Assembly: GCA_900543715.1 (NCBI GenBank)
Contig: UQSX01000020.1
Location: forward strand, 1-41,403
Length of the DNA: 41,403 bases
Direction: 5' to 3'
Source of the DNA: an uncultured Blautia sp.
GTDB lineage: Bacteria > Bacillota > Clostridia > Lachnospirales > Lachnospiraceae
Shown one piece after another: positions 34,743-41,403 of this stretch (positions within the stretch are counted from its first letter, which is position 1; each line of letters starts with the position of its first letter). The notes beneath the pieces were generated by a model that made no database searches, was not told where the DNA came from, and saw nothing but the letters and a program-made list of their open reading frames with translations. A program made the translations under genes and the position numbers.

Positions 34743-35313
34743 ATGGCAAAAAGTTCCTACCCTCCCCGCATCCTCAAATCCTTTTTCATAAAAACTCTCC
34801 ATAGCCTTTTTATCTCTGGTCAGGATATCGATGCCGCAGGTGTCATCCGGCGCAATGATCAGTAGGTTTTCCTGCTATTCTAACTCTTTCGCCAAAGTGA
34901 CTTTTGCATTATAATTTTTCCGCATGTTTTTCCAAACCTGCTGCAGCAAGGGGATATTTCTTCCTGTTATAAGCTGCCAGCCTTTTATCTTTTTCCGGCG
35001 TCCTTTGAAAATCCCTGGGATTTGTAATAAAAGAAGCATAATCCAAAGGGGTCTCCCCCCTGGCTGTTGATGAGTTGTCCGTACAAATAATCCATATCTA
35101 TATAGCTTTCTTTACCAGAAAATTGCGGAAACTCATATAGTCTTTTCTGAAGGAGTATTCTGTGTAAAAGTGATAGTTCCTGCCCATCTGACCTGCGATA
35201 TAAGAAGCAATCTTGGCGCTTCCGGCAGATACTCCCACTCCTGCATAAAACCGGATATTCTCTTCCAGCTTCCGGTCAGGATCGGAACCAACAGTGAAGC
35301 GGCAGATATCCAT
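34743..35313 (-). pseudogene. Decayed patatin-like phospholipase gene
   Basis: Reading the minus strand in all frames recovers consecutive pieces of one patatin protein: ENIRFYAGVGVSAGSAKIAS with the GVSAG nucleophile elbow, RKDYMSFRNFLVKKA, then after a frameshift SYIDMDYLYGQLINSQGGDP, then after another YASFITNPRDFQRTPEKD and RKKYPLAAAGLEKHAEK, and finally NLLIIAPDDTCGIDILTRD and AMESFYEKGFEDAG. The glycine-rich oxyanion segment that should precede the elbow is missing, and there are internal stops (for example TAG near 34880). It abuts the stop of the next AraC gene. It is clearly non-functional; the first 71 codons (from 35313) could still be translated. Confidence 0.75.
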
Positions 35314-35318
35314 TTACT

Positions 35319-36197
35319 TTAGCCGTGTTTGCTGTAAGAACGATATTCCATAGGTGTGACTCCAAATTTTCGCTTAAAGACCCGGTTAAAATATGAAATG
35401 TTATTAAATCCCGACTCCAGGGCAATGCTGGTCACAGAGAGATTTGTTTCCGCAAGCTGACGGGAGGCCATCTCCAGCCGGTACTGATTCAGGTACTCAA
35501 TACTGGTCATATTCATATGGCGTTTAAAAAAGCGCATGAAATGGTACTCACTGAAATGGCAGAGCTCTGCCAGCTCTTTTACAGTAATCCCCTGCTGGTA
35601 ATGTTCCTGGATAAACTGCAGTACCAGTTTCAGCTTATCTGTGATCTCCCCATGTTCCTGGCTGCTCCGCTGATAGGGTACCTGGCTGTACAGCAAGAAA
35701 AATAAATGAAGAAGCTCTGATTTGATCTCCAGTTCATAGCCAAAGGGCTTTTCCAGAAAGGTCTGCCGGATTTTCTCAAAAGACCCTCCAAGAAGCCGGG
35801 CCATGGGATCTGCAGCCGGAAGATATACCGGAAAGCGCAGCGTTCCCTTGGTCAGGGGGACGAAAAACTCCGTCGTACAGGAATCTGTTCTCTGGCTCTC
35901 CAGCATATCTAAGCAGAATACAAAACTATCCGTAATAAATTCTTCTTTAGGCTCCTCTCCGGTACCGTGAAGCATCTCCGGAGGAAGCAGCAGAACATCG
36001 CCTTCCCTGATCTCATAAGTTTTAAGGTCAATCTGATAGGTACAGGAACCTTTCTGTACCAGAGTGATCTCAAATTCTTTATGCCAATGCACCGGCAGGT
36101 TACTGATACCCAATGGAAAAACACAATGATAATATTCCAGGGGAAACATGACCGTCCCATGTCTCACCGTTTCAAGCAAATTCGGGTTCTGATTCAT
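35319..36197 (-). CDS. AraC-family regulator with N-terminal cupin domain
   Basis: A 292-residue regulator: an arabinose-binding-like cupin (about 15-170; HWHKEFEITLVQKGSCTYQIDL and EGDVLLLPPEMLHG are typical sugar-pocket segments) and two helix-turn-helix motifs (about 190-288; GITVKELAELCHFSEYHFMRFFKRHMN and SIALESGFNNISYFNRVFKRKFGVTP). AGAGGAG lies seven bases before the ATG. It is divergent from the GH31 gene, 198 bases apart, and probably regulates it in response to a sugar. Confidence 0.92.
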   Translation of the reverse strand: MNQNPNLLETVRHGTVMFPLEYYHCVFPLGISNLPVHWHKEFEITLVQKGSCTYQIDLKTYEIREGDVLLLPPEMLHGTGEEPKEEFITDSFVFCLDMLESQRTDSCTTEFFVPLTKGTLRFPVYLPAADPMARLLGGSFEKIRQTFLEKPFGYELEIKSELLHLFFLLYSQVPYQRSSQEHGEITDKLKLVLQFIQEHYQQGITVKELAELCHFSEYHFMRFFKRHMNMTSIEYLNQYRLEMASRQLAETNLSVTSIALESGFNNISYFNRVFKRKFGVTPMEYRSYSKHG

Positions 36198-36271
36198 AAA
36201 TAATCTCCTCTGACAGCAGGATTGTGTTATAAAAAGCTGGAAATATGCAAGAAAATCCCTTCTGCTGCCGC

Positions 36272-36326
36272 TATAATGATATCATAAGACATGAGAGAGT
36301 GTCAAAAAGCCTCCGGCTGCGCAGCC
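36272..36326 (+). promoter_or_regulatory. GH31 promoter element and palindrome
   Basis: A TATAAT (36272-36277) without a clear -35 lies about 120 bases before the GH31 gene, as expected for an AraC-activated promoter. The 12-bp palindrome GGCTGCGCAGCC (36315-36326) lies in the leader and may be a binding site or a small mRNA hairpin. Confidence 0.4.
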
Positions 36327-36395
36327 ATTCATTTTTATACGCCTCTGCAGAGCCGGGAATGCATATCGTTTTAAACAGGCGAAAGGAGATTACAT

Positions 36396-38468
36396 ATGAT
36401 TCGTAAATATCGTTTTGGTAATCCGCTGAATACAGAAGCAGTGGTAAAAGAATACCCCATAGAAAAAGGTGAAGTCCCCTGTATAGAAATTAAAGAAGGA
36501 GAAAAAATTTCCTTTACTATGACCAAGGGCGCACCAGTCTACGGCCTTGGAGAACAGGTCCGGGGGATCAATAAAAGAGGCTGGATCTATACCAGTGACT
36601 GTACCGACGATCCAAATCACAGAGAAGATACCCATTCTCTGTATGCAGCCCATAATTTCCTGCTGTTTGCCCAGCAGGAACCTTTTGGAATCTTCCTGGA
36701 CAATCCCGGAAAAGTCACCTTTGACATCGGCTATACCCAGCAGGATACAGCCGTTATCACAATGGATAACTGGGATATGGATCTGTACTATATTGATGGA
36801 AAAGACCTGAAAGATATTGTACAGCAGTTCCGCCATATGATCGGCCGCAGTTATATTCCTCCAAAGTGGGCCTTCGGATATGGCCAGAGCCGCTGGGGAT
36901 ATAAATGTGAAGACGATGTACGCCAGGTAGAGCAGAGATATCGTGAGCTGGATATTCCTCTGGACAGCATTTATCTGGACATTGACTACATGGAACGTTT
37001 CAAAGATTTTACTCTGAACAATGAAACCTTCCCCAATTTCCCGGAATTTGTAAAAGAAATGCAGGAAAAGCATATCCACCTGGTACCTATCATTGACGCC
37101 GGCGTTAAGATCGAAGAAGGTTATCCTGTTTACGAGGAAGGTATAGAAAAAGGCTATTTCTGCAAAGATGAAGAGGGAAAAGAATTCGTTGCCGCTGTGT
37201 GGCCGGGACGGGTGCATTTCCCGGATATGCTGAACCCGGAAGCCCGCCGCTGGTTCGGACTGAAATATAAATTCCTGCTGGACCAGGGAATCGATGGATT
37301 CTGGAACGATATGAACGAACCATCTATCTTTTACTCAGAAAAACGTATGGAAAAGGTTTTTGACGAGCTGGAAACTTTCCGCGGAAAGAACCAGGATCTG
37401 ATGACACATTTCCGCTTTAAGGACCTGGTCCTTGGGCTTGCCAACAATCCGGAAGATTACCGCAGCTTCTACCATAATTTCAATGGAGAAGGAACTCCTG
37501 TACGCCATGATAAAGTCCATAACCTGTACGGATATAATATGACACGTGCTGCAGGAGAAGCCTTTGAGGAACTGGAGCCTGCCAAGAGAATCCTCATGTT
37601 CTCCCGTTCTTCCTATATCGGCATGCACCGTTACGGTGGAATCTGGCAGGGTGACAATCTGTCCTGGTGGTCTCATCTGCTGCTGAACATCAAGATGATG
37701 CCCTCTCTGAACATGTGCGGATTTTTATATACCGGCGCTGATCTGGGCGGCTTCGGTGCTGATACAACAGAAGATCTGATACTGCGCTGGATGCAGTTCG
37801 GCCTGTTCACTCCACTGATGAGAAACCACGCAGCTTTAGGAACCCGGGAACAGGAGCTGTATCAATTTTCAAACAGCCAGGCCTGCGGAAATATGGTAAA
37901 GATCCGCTACAGTCTCCTGCCTTATTTATACAGCGAATACATGAAAGCAGCTCTGAGAGACGAGATGATGTTCCGGCCTCTGGCCTTTGATTATCCAGAG
38001 GATCCTTTTGCAGACCAGGTAGAGGATCAGTTAATGGCAGGCGACAGCATCATGGTAACTCCGGTCTATGAGCAAAACGCCACAGGCCGCTATGTATATC
38101 TGCCGGAAGATATGATGCTGGTGACCATGAGAAGTCCTCAGGACTATGATGTCCGGACCATGGAAAAAGGCCATCACTATGTACCTGCAGCCATGGAAGA
38201 ACTGATCTTCTTCATCCGTAAAAACCATGTAGTCCCCATGGCTAAAAGCGCAAAAAGTGTAGCTGACATGGATTTCGAACATCTGGACTTACTGGGATAT
38301 GTTACAGAAGAAGCTGCTTATGAACTGTACGATGACGACGGAAACAGCAAAGATTATGAAAATCCGGAGCATTATGAAACCATAACTGTCACAGCACAGG
38401 GAAATATCAGCCAGAACGGAAAACTGAATAAAACATTTGGAAAATTCTGTGGAATCTGCAGAGATTAA
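36396..38468 (+). CDS. GH31 alpha-glucosidase
   Basis: A 690-residue retaining glycosidase that removes alpha-linked sugar from non-reducing ends. A short N-terminal beta-sandwich (GLGEQVRGINKRG at about 50-62) is followed by the catalytic barrel with the nucleophile Asp305 in FWNDMNEPS and the acid/base Asp420 in WQGDNLSWW, and by C-terminal beta domains. Length and catalytic spacing match the Blautia (Ruminococcus) obeum alpha-glucosidase, which prefers alpha-1,6 links; transfer of that preference is inference. No signal peptide, so it acts inside the cell. AAAGGAG lies seven bases before the ATG. The divergent AraC gene is its likely regulator. Confidence 0.93.
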   Translation: MIRKYRFGNPLNTEAVVKEYPIEKGEVPCIEIKEGEKISFTMTKGAPVYGLGEQVRGINKRGWIYTSDCTDDPNHREDTHSLYAAHNFLLFAQQEPFGIFLDNPGKVTFDIGYTQQDTAVITMDNWDMDLYYIDGKDLKDIVQQFRHMIGRSYIPPKWAFGYGQSRWGYKCEDDVRQVEQRYRELDIPLDSIYLDIDYMERFKDFTLNNETFPNFPEFVKEMQEKHIHLVPIIDAGVKIEEGYPVYEEGIEKGYFCKDEEGKEFVAAVWPGRVHFPDMLNPEARRWFGLKYKFLLDQGIDGFWNDMNEPSIFYSEKRMEKVFDELETFRGKNQDLMTHFRFKDLVLGLANNPEDYRSFYHNFNGEGTPVRHDKVHNLYGYNMTRAAGEAFEELEPAKRILMFSRSSYIGMHRYGGIWQGDNLSWWSHLLLNIKMMPSLNMCGFLYTGADLGGFGADTTEDLILRWMQFGLFTPLMRNHAALGTREQELYQFSNSQACGNMVKIRYSLLPYLYSEYMKAALRDEMMFRPLAFDYPEDPFADQVEDQLMAGDSIMVTPVYEQNATGRYVYLPEDMMLVTMRSPQDYDVRTMEKGHHYVPAAMEELIFFIRKNHVVPMAKSAKSVADMDFEHLDLLGYVTEEAAYELYDDDGNSKDYENPEHYETITVTAQGNISQNGKLNKTFGKFCGICRD

Positions 38469-38474
38469 GGCTGG

Positions 38475-38514
38475 AAAACCAGGAGCTGCCTCATTGGCAT
38501 GCCCCTGGTTTTTT
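38475..38514 (+). terminator. Terminator after the GH31 gene
   Basis: AAAACCAGG (38475-38483) pairs with CCTGGTTTT (38504-38512) with a T run following, seven bases past the stop. It also faces the converging tocopherol-cyclase-like gene. Confidence 0.75.
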
Positions 38515-38549
38515 ATTCCAAAGGAAAATTCCTACGGACTGCCCTATAG

Positions 38550-39467
38550 CTAAAAAGCCCTGCGGGTGATCTGCAATACTGCATCGTATTCAGCAGCGGC
38601 CTTATCGGTAACCACATGCAGCAATATCTGTTTTCCATATGTGAGCCTGTACTCTGCTTTACATGCCACGTCTTCCCGCACCTTCCTTGTCATCTTTCCT
38701 TTATCCGGAGCATTCAGGATATTCCCGCCAGTCTCCGGAAATCGTACTTGAAGTCTGTAACGGCCCTGACGGATCTGCAGCTCTCTCTCCCCCATTTTTG
38801 TTACAGAAGCTCCCAGATATGTGGCAAAACGGTATTCTCGGTTCCCTCTGAAAAGGAATCCGACAGTTCCTGTAAAACTGGTTCCTGCCAGAGGGATGGC
38901 TGCTGCCGCAAGCATGATGGAGCCACCCGGAATGAAATGCTGGGTCCAGATATATTGCTCTGGAAAGGAAGTTCCCCTGTCTCCTTCCATATATCCCATT
39001 CCATTCTGAAAGTGTATCTTTTCCCTGCCTATCCTCAATTCACCGTTGACTGTATGCTTCATACTGTAGACTGCATGTCTGCATTCCATTTCCGGTATAC
39101 AGGCGAAAGGCCCCATAATATCATATTTAGGCTCTGCAAAATCTCCAAAGACCAGAGCGCCTCTCACTGTCACTTTGTTTTCATCTGATTTTCCGGTACT
39201 GCTCCTGGCTGCCTCTGTTTCAAAGGCCTCTAGTCTCAGTCCTATTCCCTTCCGTGAAAACAGGCTGTCCCCAATCTGCATGATTCCTTTTGCCCGGTTG
39301 ATCCGAAACTGGGAAATCGGGAACTCTCTGTACAGACTTCCTTCCCGGGTAATGATCTGAATGGAGCAGGAACCTTTTCCATCGGACAGGTGTACTGCCG
39401 GAATCACTGCAGCACTTCCCTCTTGTCCCTGACACCGAAAATACCATCCGTAAAAATAGTCATTCAT
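38550..39467 (-). CDS. Tocopherol-cyclase-like family protein
   Basis: A 305-residue soluble protein recognised by YFYGWYFRCQ at its start, GMGYMEGDRGTSFPEQYIWTQ in the middle (about 158-178), and repeated beta strands, which fit the tocopherol cyclase-like family (lipocalin-like double barrel). In plants and cyanobacteria such enzymes close the chromanol ring of tocopherol; function in Firmicutes is unknown. The start at 39467 has AGGAGG nine bases upstream and overlaps the stop of the FAD/Rieske gene by eight bases (ATGAATGA), so both are probably translated together and may work on one redox-active lipid or pigment. Confidence 0.75.
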   Translation of the reverse strand: MNDYFYGWYFRCQGQEGSAAVIPAVHLSDGKGSCSIQIITREGSLYREFPISQFRINRAKGIMQIGDSLFSRKGIGLRLEAFETEAARSSTGKSDENKVTVRGALVFGDFAEPKYDIMGPFACIPEMECRHAVYSMKHTVNGELRIGREKIHFQNGMGYMEGDRGTSFPEQYIWTQHFIPGGSIMLAAAAIPLAGTSFTGTVGFLFRGNREYRFATYLGASVTKMGERELQIRQGRYRLQVRFPETGGNILNAPDKGKMTRKVREDVACKAEYRLTYGKQILLHVVTDKAAAEYDAVLQITRRAF

Positions 39468-40893
39468 GGGCAATTCCCTCCTGTGCCGGTCCATCTATCA
39501 GATTGCCCTCCCAGTCAAATCTGGATCCATGGCAGGGGCAGTCCCAGGACAGCTCATCTGGGTTCCAGGACAGCTCACAGCCCATATGAGGGCAGACAAT
39601 ATCTACCTGGCAGATTCTCCCCTCCTCTGTCTTATACACTCCAGCCTTTCCCTCAGGGGTATCCACCACCGCTCCATGTCCCCGTTTCAGCTCAGCCGCT
39701 GTCTCATCTGGCAGATGAAAAAAACGCCTGGTCAGTCCTTTTACGGCCTTTCCTCCGTCCTTCATAAGCTGAGGAACTTCCTCGGCAGAGAATCTGGAAG
39801 GCGTGAATACCTCTTCGTAAGGATTCTTCTTTCCGCAGACCATGTCTTTAAGCAGCATGGCAGACACCATAGCAGAGCTCATTCCCCATTTTTGAAATCC
39901 CGTTGCCAGGTACCAGTCCGGACGGTCAGAACTGTACTGTCCGATAAATGGGACCCGGTCCGCTGTTATACAATCCTGCGCTGACCAGCAGGCTGCCACC
40001 TGGCTCTGGGGATACATTTCTTTTGCAGCTTCTTTCAGCTTCTCGTATCGTCCCCCTTCCCGGTTTTCTCCGGTACGATGTGCCTGGCCTCCGAGAAGGA
40101 TATACTTGTCATACTGTCGAAAGGAAAGAGTGTCTTTCCCATCTCCTATATACATCCCCTTCAGACTTCCCCCATTCTCCAGGGCAAGGACATAGGAACG
40201 TTCCTGATGCATTCTGGCAAAATACATACCGGGAAAATTAATAAAAGGAAAATGTGCAGCAAAAATAATTTTATCCCCACGTACACTGCCACAGGGAGTT
40301 TTTACCTGGTTTTCTCCGGCTTCTGTCACCGGAGTATCTTCATAAACTGTCAGCTCTTCAGCCAGGCTCCTGAGAAATTTCAAAGGGTGGAACTCTGCCT
40401 GATCAGGAAAACGTACCGCACCGGCACAGGAAACCGGAATCTCGATCTGTTCCTCATAAGCCGCATGGATTCCCAGTCTCCGGGCTGCTTCTGTCTCCTG
40501 TTTCAGCTTATCCATATCCGAAGAATAGACATAGGAATCACACTCTGTCAGATCACAGTCGATATTTTTCTCCCGAATGATTCTTTTGTACTCTTCTACT
40601 GCGGCCTGGTTGGCCTGCAGGTACTTTCTTGCCGTTTCTTCTCCTTTTTTCTCCAGAAATATGCGGCAGAACATGCCATGCTGTGATGTGATCTTGGCAG
40701 TCGTATTCTTCGTCTGGCCTCCGCCGATCTGATCAGCTTCTAAAACAACGGCGTGTACCCCTGCCTGTTCCAGCTGCCATGCAGTCAGGATTCCTGTCAT
40801 ACCGCCGCCCACCACAGCTACATCAGCCTGAATATCTTCCTCCAGGGCTGGGCGCTTCTCTCTTTCACAGGTTTTACTCCATATTGAATCCAT
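39460..40893 (-). CDS. FAD-dependent oxidoreductase with C-terminal Rieske iron-sulfur domain
   Basis: A 477-residue fusion. The N-terminal DAO-type flavoprotein has the dinucleotide motif DVAVVGGGMTGILTAWQLEQ with GGGMTG at 29-34 and the later TGFQKWGMSSAM flavin segment. The C-terminal Rieske domain has CPH at 434-436 and CPCH at 452-455, a complete 2Cys-2His set for a [2Fe-2S] cluster. B. subtilis YhfW has this architecture; its substrate is unknown. The start at 40893 has GGGAG eight bases upstream and is preferred over the ATG at 40926. It overlaps the tocopherol-cyclase-like gene downstream. Confidence 0.9.
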   Translation of the reverse strand: MDSIWSKTCEREKRPALEEDIQADVAVVGGGMTGILTAWQLEQAGVHAVVLEADQIGGGQTKNTTAKITSQHGMFCRIFLEKKGEETARKYLQANQAAVEEYKRIIREKNIDCDLTECDSYVYSSDMDKLKQETEAARRLGIHAAYEEQIEIPVSCAGAVRFPDQAEFHPLKFLRSLAEELTVYEDTPVTEAGENQVKTPCGSVRGDKIIFAAHFPFINFPGMYFARMHQERSYVLALENGGSLKGMYIGDGKDTLSFRQYDKYILLGGQAHRTGENREGGRYEKLKEAAKEMYPQSQVAACWSAQDCITADRVPFIGQYSSDRPDWYLATGFQKWGMSSAMVSAMLLKDMVCGKKNPYEEVFTPSRFSAEEVPQLMKDGGKAVKGLTRRFFHLPDETAAELKRGHGAVVDTPEGKAGVYKTEEGRICQVDIVCPHMGCELSWNPDELSWDCPCHGSRFDWEGNLIDGPAQEGIAHE

Positions 40894-40956
40894 TTTCTGT
40901 CTCCCATATTCTTTTATATTTAACATTTCCCGTGAAAAAGAGATTATACATTTCCT

Positions 40957-41403
40957 TTACTCTTCAAAGGACAGATTTTCCGGATAGTCCGGATACACTT
41001 TCTGTATTTCAAAGTCTGTTGTAGGAATACTTTTATCCACTTCCTGAAAAGATACGTTATCCATCCAGACATACCCTTTACCTGAGAGAAGAATTCCAAT
41101 ATTAATAATCTTAGTTTCTTCAGGTACGTCCAGTACGCAGGAATAGAGATTCCATTCTGATGTTCCTGTTATAGGGCGGTCCTGCATATTATCCAGCTTA
41201 AGCGTGTCGCTGAATTTTCCATCCAGCCGCATCCACAGTCCTGCCCATCCTTCTACATCCCGGGATTTTACAAAAGCTGCAAAGCGAACCCGTTTTCCGG
41301 TGAATAAGGCTGCGCTGAACTGCTGCATGACAGTGGCGTATTCATCTGCTGTGAGTGGTAAGGTGATTTTACAGCCACAGGGTAAGGAGTTTTTTACATG
41401 ACG
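40957..41403 (-). CDS. C-terminal part of a protein with a beta-sandwich ligand/carbohydrate-binding-like domain (partial)
   Basis: The frame is open to the window edge, so only the last 148 residues are seen. They include MQQFSAALFTGKRVRFAAFVKS, LWMRLDGKFSDTLKLDNMQD and ILLSGKGYVWMDNVSF, a jelly-roll-like pattern. I recall similar C-terminal domains in Bacillus and Paenibacillus proteins annotated as AraC-type regulators, where the DNA-binding part is N-terminal; that part would lie outside the window, so the assignment is tentative. It precedes the FAD/Rieske gene on the same strand by 63 bases and could be its regulator. Confidence 0.6.
   Translation of the reverse strand, partial: RHVKNSLPCGCKITLPLTADEYATVMQQFSAALFTGKRVRFAAFVKSRDVEGWAGLWMRLDGKFSDTLKLDNMQDRPITGTSEWNLYSCVLDVPEETKIINIGILLSGKGYVWMDNVSFQEVDKSIPTTDFEIQKVYPDYPENLSFEE

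Noticed and set aside
36390..37217. Long minus-strand frame of 275 codons
   Set aside because: It lies entirely antisense to the well-supported GH31 gene, has no ribosome site and no recognisable domain; it is a shadow frame.
1..41403. CRISPR arrays, rRNA or tRNA genes
   Set aside because: No regularly spaced repeats, no rRNA-like sequence and no tRNA cloverleaf with a TTCGANTC-type arm was noticed on either strand by eye.

Overview
This window looks like chromosome from a gut Lachnospiraceae bacterium, probably close to Blautia. The basis is low-GC Firmicutes codon use, AGGAGG-type ribosome sites, many TTG or GTG starts, carbohydrate ABC importers without their own ATPase, and a GH31 enzyme whose length and catalytic spacing fit the Blautia/Ruminococcus obeum type. 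Genus is inference; family level is fairly safe.

Left part (1-14,060) is accessory, AT-richer and scarred. It holds two paralogous modules of response regulator, histidine kinase and ABC exporter. The first (2301 down to 1) is cut off inside its ATPase gene, where sequence similarity breaks about 60 bases from the window edge. The second (10447 down to 5643) is complete. Between them lie a BlaI/BlaR1-type repressor and membrane-protease pair with a clear promoter/operator, two small unknown genes, and a frameshifted stub of an ABC ATPase. Then come a DUF4143 AAA ATPase, a broken XRE regulator, two GNAT genes (one shortened) and a P-loop kinase-like gene whose Walker A lies upstream of its first usable ATG behind a stop codon.

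Middle part (14,200-22,600) is more core-like: an RlmCD/RumA-type 23S rRNA methyltransferase overlapping a ketopantoate-reductase-like gene; a GntR(YtrA-type)-ATPase-permease operon under a perfect 25-bp inverted repeat; an esterase; the AzlCD amino-acid exporter; and proS.

Right part (22,600-38,500) is a carbohydrate locus. One divergent control region (28,448-28,697) drives an importer operon leftward (binding protein, two permeases, circularly permuted GH3 beta-glucosidase) and two different GH94 phosphorylases rightward. Imported beta-linked glucosides or oligosaccharides would be split by phosphorolysis (giving a sugar 1-phosphate) or hydrolysis. Two AraC regulators follow; one faces a GH31 alpha-glucosidase. 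A decayed patatin gene sits beside that AraC gene.

The right end (38,550-41,403) carries an FAD/Rieske oxidoreductase overlapping a tocopherol-cyclase-like gene, and the 3' part of a probable ligand- or carbohydrate-binding-domain protein. No tRNA, rRNA or CRISPR array was seen. Strongest leads are the dual-GH94 locus, the Rieske/tocopherol-cyclase pair, the GntR operator, and the apparent one-base frameshift at the start of the sugar-binding lipoprotein.
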